Assembly (NCBI RefSeq): GCF_019059575.1
Contig: NW_024881848.1
Location: 124,001-188,000, forward strand
Source of the DNA: Amphibalanus amphitrite
Taxonomy: Eukaryota > Arthropoda > Thecostraca > Balanomorpha > Balanidae
Direction of reading: 5' to 3'
Length of the DNA stretch: 64,000 nucleotides
Under the pieces are notes generated by a model that had not been told where the DNA came from, ran no database searches, and saw only the letters and a program-made list of their open reading frames with translations. Positions 10,401 to 21,745 of this stretch are shown piece after piece. How positions within the stretch are numbered: position 1 is the stretch's first letter; the number at the start of each line of letters is the position of its first letter. The translations under genes and the position numbers were made by a program.

Positions 10401-10525
10401 GCCCGGCGCCCACCAAGGCCTCGGCAGCCCGCGCCGCCGCCGCTGCGGCCAAAGTCAGCGCAGCCGCGGCCAAAAGCTCGGCGTCGTCGCGGCCGGGCGG
10501 CGCCAGGCCGGCGACCAAGTCGTAG
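7426..10525 (+). CDS. ADAM terminal exon: giant low-complexity cytoplasmic tail
   Basis: The acceptor TATTTCCAG ends at 7425. The split codon CG|G is completed and the frame then stays open for 1,032 codons to TAG at 10523-10525. With the previous exon the tail is about 1,080 residues, far longer than in most ADAMs (tens to a few hundred residues). It starts with a poly-Gly run. It contains a repeated TTFGM motif (near 7890 and 7970), tyrosine motifs (YANVPN near 8265, YANIPE near 8335, EYAKP near 9600, ELYDDC and NLYCTID near 9050-9120), proline-rich stretches such as RPSEPPPRPP (possible SH3 ligands), then Ser/Thr/Ala-rich sequence, and ends in an Ala/Lys/Gly-rich, histone-H1-like tail (KKAGKAAAGG). 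I infer a disordered scaffold with SH3/SH2 docking sites. Family best described as meltrin/ADAM12-19-like; exact orthology is unproven. Confidence 0.88.
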
Positions 10526-11650
10526 CGCCTGTCGCGGACGCTGTTCGTTAGACTCTGTCCTGCTGGGTGTGGTACGGCGCGGTACTTCGTTGGAACCCGG
10601 CGGTACCCGCGGTACTCACTCTGCAGTACTCTGCGTGCCTTGCAGTACCGTCACGGTGTCTTCTCCGGCGGGTTGGGGCCGCCGCGGACCGCGCTGCCTC
10701 CATACAGTGCTCGGCGACCCTCCGACTGTGACTCCGCTGGGTCGCGGCGGCCGCCGGACAGTTGTGTGGGGTGGGTACCCCGCAGTACGCGCAAACGGTG
10801 GGGGCTGCTGGGCCCCCGACTTTCCTACGGTAAGGAGCCGTCTGAGCCCCGGGTGATATCAAAAGCTGGCGCCTGGAGAAACGTGATGAAGGATGATTGA
10901 TGAGTGTTCTGGAGACTAGTCTGAACGTGTCGCGGGGTCCGGCTGTAATTGGGGAATTTGTATCTGCTTTAAGTCAATGTCAGTTGAGAATGTGCTCTTT
11001 ACGAGCGGGTTGTGAGCTTTGAATCTCCTTGATTTGCGGAATTCTTGTCAACGACGTTTTTTATCTAATGCGTACCGGCTGTATATTTTGCGTGAGGATT
11101 TGGCGGGGCGGCGCGTTTCTATTTATTACTGCTTTTTACTCTTGTAGTCCCGATGAACGAGATTTATGGAAGTCGTGACATTTTTGTTTTACGTTGCGCG
11201 GGCATTTCACTCAATTTTGTTGCTACCGCGCTGGCATTTTTGACGACTCCAGTGAAAGGGCTTTACAGGCTGGTTTTTTGCGCGTTGTCAGTTTTGTACT
11301 GGGTTGAATTGATCTCGCCGGGCCCGTCTCAGGGCGCCTGTGCCTGCTGGTGCGTCGCCGTTCGAGGCTCCGACTGTGCTGCTGTCGTCTGTTAGGGCTG
11401 TTTGACAGATAATAGTATAATGGGGAGAATGGATTGAGCTTACGGGCCAGGAGAGTATCTCCGAAGCGATGGTTGCTGTAGAAATTGTGCTGTTAGAGAG
11501 CTGCTACTGCATGTTTTTGTATATTTTTTTTATGAATCGCCAGTTCCGTTTTTTACACATATTATGTCCACCGAGTCAACCAAGGTTTTACCGTGCGGAG
11601 CATCGTGAGATTAGCTTTTTACATAAATAAACTCGCATAATGAGGCTAGC
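10526..11650 (+). other. Probable ADAM 3' UTR
   Basis: From the TAG stop to the poly(A) signal the sequence becomes progressively T-rich and has no further long plus-strand coding signal. The first 100 bases hold a cluster of GGTAC/GCAGTAC words (10570-10650). The extent is inferred only from the distance to the canonical AATAAA. Confidence 0.6.
11626..11631 (+). terminator. Polyadenylation signal of the ADAM gene
   Basis: Canonical AATAAA lies 1.1 kb after the stop codon, in a T/A-rich context, with a GT-rich stretch (GTGTTGCTTTATCG) about 20 bases downstream. Confidence 0.55.
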
Positions 11651-13740
11651 CGCGTGTTGCTTTATCGCATTACGATATGCACAAGTGCATATGTCCACGA
11701 TATGATACCACGTATGGACTATGGTAGACGGTATATCGGGCGGAAAATACTCGCCGGATACACAGATCAGCTGACCACGGCTGGAGCGGGAGCTAGGTCC
11801 CGTCGGAGGCGACAGTCACCCAACATCTGTCCCGGGAGGCGTTCACCGATCATGGCGCACCATAACAATAACAGCCCACGAACCATAGCAGGAACTGGTG
11901 GAGTCGTATCGTCTCTGGGCTGTGGGCATATCCTCTCATTAGCTGATGTCTGGCCACATCTCAACGCATCACTGCATGTCACCATCGTCACCAACAGCAC
12001 ATGTCACTTTCACTAACGTCACCACATCACCACCGTCACAGCTTGACCCTGAAAGGCCCGATGCCACGCACCGCCTCCATGCTTGTGCGGCGCTGGGGTC
12101 GACAAAGAATCCCTAAAGCAGTCGTTTCTTGCGCACTGTCGGCGCTACAGCGTTGCCCAATATGCTGATCGGAAAGGGGCTGACGACTGACACTGAGGTA
12201 TCCCAGCAAAAATAGACGAGCCACGAAGGGTAGCGGCTGGGGGGGGGGGGGGGGGCAGGCCGGCGCGGCCGTATTTGGTGGGGACGCGCATGTTCAGTTC
12301 AGTCCACGTGATTCAGGCTCCAGTTTGAGGGTATTTGACTGATCACTCTGACAGTGGACAGCTTAGATCGCGGAGGCCAGGGCTTTGACGATTAGCGACT
12401 GAGATAAGAACATACCGCCAACAATTATTCGCAGCGGATCGTAATCGTTATTACCAGGAGTGTCATATAAACGTTGACCCCTGTGGGGCCTCTCAGTCTC
12501 GTCCAGCATTCTCCTCACGTCTCCAAAGCACAAAGACTCAGGAGATGTATCCATAGATGGTCCGGCGGAGGTCCAGCCCTCCCCTCCCCTCCCCTCCTCT
12601 GTCGCCCCGTCAGAGCTCAGTACAGCTCCGATCACCGTCAACAGCGCTCTGTGCGGCGCGGTGGTGGCGACAAAAGCCGGCAGATCGGTCACCGGCGCGG
12701 GACGGAGTCGACGGCATGCCCTGGCCTCTGCACCGCACCACCGGACCCTGATCCCTGCTGGGCGTCACCGACCCTGCAGACTCAGTGCAGGCTCTCAGTG
12801 GCACGTGAGCTGATCCCGGCGCAGAGGAGACCCGCCGCTCTGCGCTGGGTACGACCCGGTAGAGAGCTGGGAGCGCCGAGCGCCGCGACCGCGAGAGGCG
12901 GCAGTCGATATTACGATCCAGATTCAGACCTTTCGCCCAATGCAATGCCGCTAGGCGCTACCGCCGCCGCCGGTTTTGAGGGATGTTAGGCGGGAGGGTC
13001 GACCTTCCTTCTCTGGCTCTGACGGTGCTGGAAGTTCCAGGGAGACGTTTGATTTGGTAGGAACGATACATCCATAAGGAAGCTCGTCGTGACCTGACCG
13101 CATGCGGCCGGTGACGTGGCTGCGGACACAGAAACCAGTTTTATGCATGCAGAGGGCTACAAAGAGGACTACATATGTAGTCGTTGGTTGGCGTCGCCAC
13201 TGCACACAGCCGCTATCTGGGTTCGGAAGTGGCCAATACCCTAATTTTCGACAAATTTTAAAGCGTGATTGTCTCACATTTTCTGGTCGTAAATTGATCA
13301 GATTGTATAAAATATCATCCAGAAAAAATATTACTCATTCTGGCACAGATTGGTGGGCTCCCAAAGTACACCGTTTTGTTTTGCTCCGTGAGACCGAACT
13401 TGTGCTGCGATTTTCATGTAAATGTTGACGAGTCTCCTGTCATATTCTTTGCTTGAAAATGCTTAAGTAAGATATCAGCTGAAAGGGGAAAATGTGCGGA
13501 ATCCATTGGTAACAAAAGTGCATCTAAAAAACTTCCCACTCAGTTATTGTAAGCTAATTGTTGCACACTTGCACAAAGCAGAAGGGCTTGAGGATTTCAA
13601 TATTTACATAGGCCTACCAAAAAACGCACAGCGTGCTTCACATCGAGGCAACGTCCATAACATATACCGTACAATTGTGATTCATTTGCTGAAAAAATTA
13701 GGTCGGCATCACACTGCCGGCAAAAGTTATTGCAGTTCTA
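11651..13740. other. Intergenic, no gene seen
   Basis: No exon, RNA gene or recognisable transposon could be supported. It holds an 18-base-class G homopolymer near 12240-12257 and a repeated CCCCT tract near 12580-12600. The open frames here have no domain signature. Confidence 0.5.
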
Positions 13741-13753
13741 GTGACGCTAGGTC

Positions 13754-13790
13754 GCCGCCCGGCCGACCCCGGTCAGGTCGGCCGGGCGGC
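13754..13790. other. Perfect 15-bp GC-rich hairpin
   Basis: GCCGCCCGGCCGACC (13754-13768) and its exact reverse complement (13776-13790) flank a 7-nt loop. No neighbouring gene explains it; it could be a promoter-proximal palindrome or an end of an unrecognised element. Confidence 0.7.
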
Positions 13791-14339
13791 CGCCGTGCAG
13801 CTGACGTCCGTGCGGTTCGGCAGCTGACCAATCAGCTGCGAGAGAGGAGCGCGGTCCGTCTAATCGCCCCCGGCAGTTGCTTGTGCTGAGGGGTGCTCGA
13901 CGCTCGTGTCGATTGCAATTGTTGGTTGTCGATTGTCGATTGACTTGTGGGTATACTTTCTGGTGACCAATAAATGTACGTCGTCTTAACTGAATGTAGT
14001 CTGATCAAATTCAATAAAGGAAAAAGACATCCAGCCAACAGAACATCGTAAGAATGTCCGATATGGTTGATAACATTCATCAGAGTTTTGGGGAGCAGCC
14101 ATCGACCAGAATGAACCTTATTGGCTTTTGTATGTAACATTTGCATTGCTTTTGGAAAGTTTCAGTCAGATATCTTCAGAAATGGCAATGTTATCGGCTT
14201 TTGCATTTTACTGTAGTCGGTTAATCACAATTTTCGATATTGCAAAGGCAATTTCAATACGTTCTTGACATCGAAAACCAAAACGAATAGCATCATTGTG
14301 TTCCAAAGCTCAAATTGCATCCGATGCACAGCTTTTTTG

Positions 14340-14640
14340 TTGAGGATGTTCAACTTCAAAATTTGACCTTTTTGACCTCGCCGTGACCTGACCTTCATTT
14401 GTCGAATGGAAATAGTTTCGAATCGGACGACCCAGATGATATCATTTTTAGACGCTTTTGCCGAAATGGACCATTAAAGATATGTCGCGTGACCTTAAAA
14501 ATGTATACATTTCCTTCCATGACCTTTTCCATGACCTTTTGTGACCCATGACCTTTCCATGACCTGTTGTGACAAAGTTAGGTTTCGTTTGTCAGCTATT
14601 CCTATTAGAAGCCGTTTGAACTTTAAGTATTGAACGAGTA
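14340..14640. repeat. TGACCT-rich repeat remnant
   Basis: The strand is crowded with TGACCT and CCATGACCTTTT words (14365-14400, 14490-14575). The composition is like the interiors of the hairpin-ended elements elsewhere in the window, but I see no terminal repeats, so it may be a decayed or truncated relative. Confidence 0.45.
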
Positions 14641-15234
14641 GTTTCGAAGACAGCAGGGAAGCTATGCAGAATCCCCTTCCGAGTCACCCATGTTATGGGA
14701 TATACCCGTCATCCGCGGATTACAAGCAAAAATATTTTTTACGGCAATGATGTATCAGCATGGATGCTCATACGTTCCCATATGTGACCTTACGGTTGAC
14801 TTTACATACAATAAAAATTCCTTGTCAAAATGTCAACTGGTTAACGAGTTATCGCATTTTGGCCACTTCCGAACTCAAATAGCGGCTGTGTGCACTGGTG
14901 CCGTGACAGCAGTGAGGCGATCCGAATATTATCGATTCATGATCCGTTGCCAATCAATGGTAATAAATATACACATGGGTACCTACTGTTGAAGACGTTC
15001 AAAACGCGCATTTAGGAAGGCTTCATGAGCAGTGATCCCAATACCTATCCCATACAACATTCCTTTTTATCATTTTATGAGTGCTGCGCACAGTCCCGTG
15101 CGCTGTTTCAGTTTAGATATGGAATACTGTGCCGGAGGGCAGACCTGCCCGGCGGGACAGCCTACTACTCAAGGTCTGCGGAAGAAAACCTGCTCTTTAG
15201 CCGTCGATGAGCGGCTATTCCGTTGATACGTTTG
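14641..15234. other. Unannotated spacer
   Basis: AT-rich sequence between the repeat remnant and the first hairpin element. Nothing with coding or RNA-gene character was recognised. Confidence 0.4.
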
Positions 15235-16417
15235 TTAACCCGCGCCCCGCTGGGCTATTCCGCCATACGCGCCCTGCTGGGGGGGGGGGCAGATTCTGCC
15301 CCCCTGTCTAACTTCCGAACCGATGGTCGTAGAAAGACGGGGAAAACGGCAATCGAAAGCTCTCAACAAGGCGGATCTTAAGAGCCCAAAGTTTTTTGCT
15401 TAAGTAGGTCAGAGGTCAGGTCAAGGTCAGGTCAGGGGTACAAGATGCAAGTTTCTACAGTATCGGCCTTGCACCGTAGTTGCCGAAGAATGGACTGAGA
15501 CTGATTGCCCAAAACGTGTTCTTAGACTACCAAGACAATATTCGTTGCATACAATGTCATTCAAAGGTCAAGGTCAAGGTCAGGTCAGGTCATGTCAGGT
15601 CACCAAAAACAAAATATAGAAAAGGGCATGTGCGACACATGTTTTATGGGTCATTTTACTCATAGAATTCAATAGGCACACTCAATAAGTGATATGGACC
15701 ACCTCTGGATGAATTTCAGGTCGAGGTCAGGTCAAGGTCAGGTCAAGTGAGGTCAAATTTTGAAGATGGTTGTTAAGGCCTAAAAAGGTGTCTATCTGAT
15801 GCAGTTTTTCACGGCGAATCGAATGGTGCTATTTTTGTTTCCGTACGAGGTCTAGAACTTCCAAAAAATCATTTTTCAAAATTTTTGTGTGTCGTGACGT
15901 CATAAAATTTTGAATAACTTCCACATTTTTGAACCGATTCTTCTAAAAATTGGTATGTAGGTGCACGTAGACCACTTCTTTGACATATATTCCGGTTTTT
16001 TCGATACACTCAAAATTTTGGATTTTATAAATATTTTCCCAAAAAAGTGAGTTTTTTGAAAAAAAATTGGTCCAAAATCCAAAATTTCCAAAAAACCGAG
16101 ATAGCCATTTGATAGACAAAGTAGAATCACGTATAACCTTTTTTGTTACGTCTTGATTCCTTTAAAAATGAAGATGTTAGCGGCGTTTGAAATTTTGCCA
16201 TTTTTGAGGCGAAAATGGCGAACATGACGTCACTAAAACGTCATTTTCTCAAAAATTTTCCGACGGATTTCGCTCAAATTTTCAGGGAACGTGTCAAATT
16301 GATGTATGATAAGGTACTGAAAGTTTGACGTCGCTAGCGTAACGCGTTTAGAAGTTATTGGCGAAAAACGGGAAGGGGGGCAGATTCTGCCCCCCCCCCC
16401 AGCGGGGCGCGGGTTAA
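15235..16417. mobile_element. Hairpin-ended TTAA element, copy 1 (1.18 kb, non-autonomous)
   Basis: The element starts TTAACCCGCGCCCCGCTGGG and ends with the complementary CAGCGGGGCGCGGGTTAA. It is flanked by TTAA at 15235-15238 and 16414-16417. Just inside each end is a G-run / CAGATTCTG / C-run hairpin (about 15279-15304 and 16375-16397). The left end carries a second, partial copy of the TIR (CGCGCCCTGCTGGG, near 15269). The interior has three AGGTCA/CAAGGTCA clusters (15408-15440, 15563-15602, 15717-15755), 16 half-sites by eye. No transposase frame exists. TTAA target sites suggest mobilisation by a piggyBac-like enzyme in trans, which is inference. Confidence 0.85.
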
Positions 16418-17399
16418 CACAACGGCAGAGTTTGTGTCCAAATGTGAACCTGTAGGCTGTAAGTGGATTATTTCCGAGTAGGTATAATCCATTTATATAT
16501 TACTAAATAGGTAATCGTATTATGAATGAGTTTTCGGGATCGTGTGCTTCTAAGGGGCTTACCTGCATCGAGTGCACGGTGCATGCGACCGCAATGACGC
16601 ATCAGAACCGCCGCCGCTAGCCGAAAAAAGGACAACGGACGCGTCGGTGCAAAGTCCAGGACGTTACGGCTATCGGCTAAGAAGCCGCGCGATGTGTGCG
16701 TGGTGGCGACTGCAGACAATCGATGGCTTGGAGGTATGCGTAAGCGCTTGGTGTTTCCGGGTAATATACCAGCCAACGAAACTGTCGCCAATTATTGCAC
16801 TTCAGAACATTAGCCATATTCGATTATCCACACATATCTAATTATGTAGCATAAACATTGCATCAAATCATTGAACTACAGCTGAAGAATGACCTCGGGC
16901 GGACAGGGCAGCCGGTGTTCATACTGTGCCGGACAGTCTACGCCAGACCAGACAACATGCATTTGACTGGACAGTCAGCGTCCGATCGGACAAGCTGTAC
17001 TTGACCGGACAGCCGAGCCCTGGCCGGACAGCCGGTCCAGGTCCGGACAGCACCGTGCAGGATGTCAATGCCACCGTTACCGTCCGACCCGCGTCAGGAA
17101 GGACAGTACTGGCCGTCGGCCGTCGCGTGGCGCCACGGCTCCCGGAAGACGGGTACCGGCCGCCGAGCCGCCTCCTTATATGTCTCCACACGCCGGAGCT
17201 GGGCCGGTGGACGCGGCCAAACCGGTTACGGACGGCGACCGACCGACGGACTGTCCGTCTGTATGCCGGTCTGTCAGTGTGCTACTGCTGGTCGCCTGGT
17301 CGTTCTCTGACCCATTCATCGGTCAGCTCTATAAGTTCGTCTCTCTAATCCAAAGCAGTTTGCGCTTCCCTCTGAGTCCTTTTATTCGGTCTCACATAG
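16418..17399. other. Intergenic with GGACAG-rich stretch
   Basis: Between about 16890 and 17060 the word CCGGACAG recurs at irregular spacing (at least eight times), an old degenerate repeat. No gene was supported. Confidence 0.45.
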
Positions 17400-17800
17400 A
17401 CCTCTGTATACCGTCTGTGGTCTATGGGTCTATGGGTCTACCGATGGTATACAGAAGTCTATGGGTCTCACCATCTGTATGTATGTATCCTCAGGTCCGT
17501 CTGTCCGTCAGTCCGTCTGTCTTTTCGTCTGTTCGTCTCTTTGTCCGACCCCGCGTCTCTCCGTCTCTCCGTCTCTCCGTATGTCTGCCTCTGTGTATCT
17601 GTTCCTCTGTCCATGTTTCCGTCCGTCCGTCCGTCTGTCTGTCCGTCCGTCCGTCAATCTGCCGTCCGTCTGTCTGTCGCCAGTCTGCCGTCTGTGTACC
17701 TTTCTGTCCGTCTGTCGTCAATCTGCCGTCCGCCCGTCTGTCGTCAGTCTGCCGTCTGTCTATCCTTCTGTCGGTCTGTCAGTGTCGCACGGCTCCAATC
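17400..17800. repeat. Tetranucleotide (GTCY)n microsatellite
   Basis: Long interrupted runs of GTCCGTCT / GTCTGTCC. Open frames across it are products of the repeat, not genes. Confidence 0.9.
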
Positions 17801-17998
17801 CGTAGCTCGCCGGCCGCGCCCGTCATCTCCAGAGAGCACTAGAGCACTGGCAGACCCCAAACATGGCGAGAACAAAGTGTGCCACTCGCTCGCCGGGGCT
17901 GGCGAGAGCTCAGAATGCAACTGTGCCAAGTCTAAACCAGCGTTCGTGCGATACGGAATGATTGGACACGGTGCGAGCCGCGAGGGAGAGAACGGCCA

Positions 17999-18028
17999 TA
18001 TAAGGCCGCGGAGACGGCTGGGTCAGCT
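17999..18028 (+). promoter_or_regulatory. Candidate TATA core promoter
   Basis: TATAAGG at 17999-18005 in a GC-rich setting is followed about 25 bases later by TCAGCT (18023-18028), which resembles an arthropod initiator. It precedes a short open exon-like frame. It could drive an upstream first exon of the GAS2-like gene 9 kb downstream or an unrelated transcript. Confidence 0.35.
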
Positions 18029-18139
18029 GCGCGGCTCGGTAGGAGAAGGTCTGATCAGTGAGGTAACACCAGAGCGGCGCGGCAGGCAGCTGAGTCAGAC
18101 CCAGAGGTCAGTCGGGTCGGCGGAGGGCACAGCGCGGCA

Positions 18140-18421
18140 ATGACCACTGACCTGGCGTCTCCGCAGCGACCGCAGTCACGGGCTCAGCGCCAGTCACGGC
18201 CCGGCGGAGGTCGAACAGAGACGCTCTCACACGATGAGTGGTGTGAAAACTCACCGCGACGACTGCTTCCTGATCTCACACAGACGCAGAAAGGATCACG
18301 GAACACGAGTGTAGACTCCCAGCGATCCATCGAGACAGAGTCAAGGGCATGGCATCGGGAGCAGCACCGTATAACCGCGTCTTTCCGCGAGGTCACCGGT
18401 AGTGCAGAGCTTACCGCGCAG
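18140..18421 (+). CDS. Hypothetical first coding exon
   Basis: An ATG (18140) lies about 115 bases after the candidate TATA promoter and opens a 94-codon frame ending ...TAQ at a plausible donor CGCAG|GTATCA (18422). The product is Arg/Ser/Thr/Gln-rich, begins MTTDLASPQRPQSRAQRQSR and has no recognisable domain. If real it would be an alternative N-terminus of a downstream gene on the same strand. No partner acceptor could be fixed. Confidence 0.25.
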
Positions 18422-18433
18422 GTATCATTTCAG

Positions 18434-18909
18434 TTAAAGGGACCCTCCCACCTTAACATTAGATTTGAGTTGAGATAGCCAAAATGGGGTCCCTGGCTCA
18501 CAATTACCGGTTTCGGCACTCACAACATCGAGAAATGCCTTAAATCGGAAATATTGAATTTCAAAATTGCAGCATTTTGATTCAGAGGGGCTAATGCATA
18601 GGAATACCCCTCTGAATGTGTGACGTCAGCGCAGATATCTAACGATTTTTAAATGTTTGACTAAAACGTTTTGTAGCACGCGGTGGTATATGCTGCTTTG
18701 CGCGCAACAAATGCCGCACTTTCAAATAAAGTCGCTAGGAACAGCGGAGATCCCAAAAAGTAAACAATAGTTAAAGTCTAATATCTTGAAAACCGGTGAA
18801 TATTTTTCGATGAAATTTGGTAGATATTTGTTTTTGCTCTTTCTGAACCGAGCGACATCACTTTCATGCCAATTCATTAGCTTTTTTGAAGGTGGGAGGG
18901 TCCCTTTAA
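18434..18909. mobile_element. Short TTAA MITE (476 bp)
   Basis: TTAAAGGGACCCTCCCACC at the left end (from 18434) is matched by its reverse complement at the right end (to 18909). The perfect TIR is 21 bp including the TTAA. It has no coding capacity. The TIR differs from that of the larger hairpin-ended family. Confidence 0.85.
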
Positions 18910-19082
18910 CTTCATTACAGAGAACACTCGGCATTCCAGCTGATGTCCAGCTAAAATCGTCCGGCATTATTTTCAGACGGCATTTATTTACCGTATTTTA
19001 TAAGTATTTTATGATATTTTGATTTCCATACCTGTCCCCCTCATTGAAATAGTTATGGTCTCTAACCCTTCCTTGACACAAA

Positions 19083-20007
19083 TAGGGTAACTGTGGGGAA
19101 AACGCACCCCTGGGTTAAACGCCTCCCCTAGAAAAATCGTATTTCTTATCGACGGATAGGCGTTTTATCCTGTCTTTCAGAACAGTCAGCTGCTTGTTTA
19201 CGTAGGTCTCTATTTCCGGTTCTGCGTCTTGAGGAGCAGCGTGGGTAGGTGCTGATGTTGGTTTTGGGTGTTGTTTTTGTTGTTTTTACAGAAGATTCCT
19301 AAGATTTTGATGCCCTCTTTATATCACAAAATTTGCTATTGTGCACATCACTAAAAACTGCGTTTTATTGCCATTCTGTTGAATTTATTATGCTACGGCG
19401 TTAGTGGCGCGTTTTTTGTCAATATTTTGTTGACCGGAAATGGAGTGGATGGGGAAAGACGCCTCCTCGATGCATGGGGCAAGACGCCCCCAGTTTTCTG
19501 AAAGGGGGGCGTTTTGCACGGTGGTGAGAGTGCAGGGTAGCGCCCTGTAGGTGGGTGCCGAAAAGGCCTCTCCCCGTCCTTTTTTGCTGATATATCCTAA
19601 ACGACTGCAGATATCGTCACCAAACTTTCAGGACTCCTCCGGGCATCCATTTTACACATTGCAACAAAATTTTATTCCAAAGGCTATGATAGGTTGACCA
19701 CAAATGACGTCAGAATGACGTCAAGTTCTGCCATGTTCATCATTTTCTGTTGCTGGATGGGGTGGGGGCGCTTTGCACATGGGTGTGGGCGTATTACCCA
19801 GGGTGTGGGGCAAAACGCCCTTTTGTAAGGGTATGCGAAAACCTTTTTGGGGGGTTAAATACCACACGCAGGTGTCTTTTCTTGGTCTCAAAGCGTAGTA
19901 AAAAGAATGAGCTACATGATGGTGCCCAAAGGTTTGAGTAATCTGTGTTGGGTTGAGTGTCAGAAGGTTTCGCGCTTAATGGGGGCGTTTTTGACCTATT
20001 CACCCTA
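19083..20007. mobile_element. Possible TA-flanked MITE
   Basis: The left end reads TAGGGTAACTGTGGGGAAAA and then CGC. The right end is ACGCCC...-complementary: GGGGGCGTTTTTGACCTATT followed by CACCCTA. TAGGGT/ACCCTA and the adjacent AAAACGC words form imperfect inverted ends, and GGGGCAA/GACGCCCC words recur inside. TA target site and size suggest a Tc1/mariner-type MITE; mismatches leave this tentative. Confidence 0.4.
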
Positions 20008-20821
20008 CATCTGCACTCAGACGCTGCAACATGAGTAACTTTGTGGTAACTAAAATGTCCAGTGCTGGTTCCCAACCATCAGCAAATCGCATGTGTCCTA
20101 CATCTTCTCCAAGCCGAGTTTAATCCAATACATTCCTACTCTGGGAACCGGCAGTAGCTACACCATCCAGGACACCAGATATCACCAACCGGTAGCCCAT
20201 TTTTGTCCCCGGGCGTGTCTCCGCCATATGCATCTCCGGGTGGTCCCCAGCCCGGTAGTGACGGAGCGTCATGTCCGATAAGAAAACCAGCCAATATCGG
20301 CCTTGTACAATAGGGTTGTTAAAAAAAAAACGAATTTTGGAAAAGTATATGGGCTCATGGCTCATGTGGTGCGGTATTCTTTTCTGAGACCAATGATGCC
20401 CTTTTTACTGAAAAATATTAACTGTTAGGGGCTCCTCAAACGGCTTAAAGAGGACCATGTTACGCCCGCCGACCGGCCGGTGTCAATAAGGGCGAGAATT
20501 CGACGCCGCACGGCGGCGGCAGCGCCTTATCGGCACCGCGCGCCACGACATCTGCCGGGCGGCCGGCTGGGCGGTGGGAAGTTATAAGTGCGTGGTCTTA
20601 ATACACACGATCGGGGTGAGCTATCCCATGTTTTCGGGGTGGAAAGTTTCAGTGCAGCATCGGTGCGTCTGCCACGGTGGTCTGTGTCGATGGTATAGAA
20701 AATAACTCAAGCAGAGCTCAGAAAAGAATGAATGATTCCGGGTAGTTGCCTCGAAATAATCCGTTTCAAGAAACGTCTGTCAAGACAGCCTCAGATTCAG
20801 ATTCACTTTCAGAATCACATT

Positions 20822-21745
20822 CGGACCCCCTTAGATTTTCATAAAAACTGGTCCATGGGTACAGTTTTGGACGCTGATTCCAATGCTGAAGTCTGTTTTT
20901 CGCCACATATTATACTTTGGCCCCTAGAGGCATTCAAAGTTTTTTTGGGGGAAGGGGGACCCCCTTAGATTTTCATAAAAACTGGTCCATGTGTACAGTT
21001 TTGGACGCTGATTCCAATGGTGAAGTCTGTTTTTCGCCACATATTATGCTTTGGCCCCTAGAGGCATTCAAAGTTTTTTGGGGCGAAGGGGGACCCCCTT
21101 AGATTTTCATAAAAACTGGTCCATTGGTGCAGTTTTGGACGCTGATTCCAATGGTGAAGTCTCTTTTTCGCCACATAATATACTTTGGCCCCTAGAGGCA
21201 TTCAAAGTTTTTTGGGGGAAGGGGGACCCCCTTAGATTTTCATAAAAATTGGTCTATGTGTACAGTTTTGGACGCTGATTCCAATGGTGAAGTCTGTTTT
21301 TCGCCACATATTATACTTTGGCCCCTAGAGGCATTCAAAGTTTTTTTGGGGCGAAGGGGGACCCCCTTAGATTTTCGTAAAAACTGGTCCATGTGTACAG
21401 TTTTGGACGCTGATTCCAATGGTGAAGTCTGTTTTTCGCCACATATTATACTTTGGCCCCTAGAGACATTCAAAGTTTTTTTTGGGGCGAAGGGGGACCC
21501 CCTTAGATTTTCATAAAAACTGGTCCATGTGTACAGTTTTGGACGCTGATTCCAACGGTGAAGTCTGTTTTTCGCCACATATTATACTTTGGCCCCTAGA
21601 GGCATTCAAAGTTTTTTTGTGGTGAAGGGGGACCCCCTTAGATTTTCATAAAAACTGGTCCATGTGTACAGTTTTGGACGCTGATTCCAATGAAGAAGTC
21701 TGTTTTTCGCCACATATTATACTTTGGCCCCTAGAGGCATTCAAA
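20822..21745 (+). repeat. Foldback arm, 7 direct ~134-bp monomers
   Basis: Each monomer runs from CCCCTTAGATTTTCATAAAA through GACGCTGATTCCAATGGTGA and TTTTCGCCACATATTATACT to GGCATTCAAAGTTTTTTTGG. Monomer starts are near 20825, 20963, 21096, 21230, 21364, 21500 and 21636. The array ends at a head-to-head junction at 21738-21755 (CATTCAAAAAATTGAATG). Confidence 0.95.

Noticed and set aside
7846..10518. Long minus-strand open frames opposite the ADAM tail exon
   Set aside because: They mirror GC-rich codon bias of the plus-strand exon, which is joined in phase to recognised ADAM exons.
12241..12257. G homopolymer (also 56281-56300) as ends of further hairpin elements
   Set aside because: No matching palindrome, C-run or TIR next to them; simple homopolymers are the better explanation.
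15400..15760. AGGTCA-rich clusters as a CRISPR array or tRNA-derived SINE
   Set aside because: Unit spacing is short and irregular with no unique spacers, no A/B box promoter, and the DNA is eukaryotic.
17424..18143. Open frames rich in SVRPSVCLSV
   Set aside because: Translation of the (GTCY)n microsatellite.
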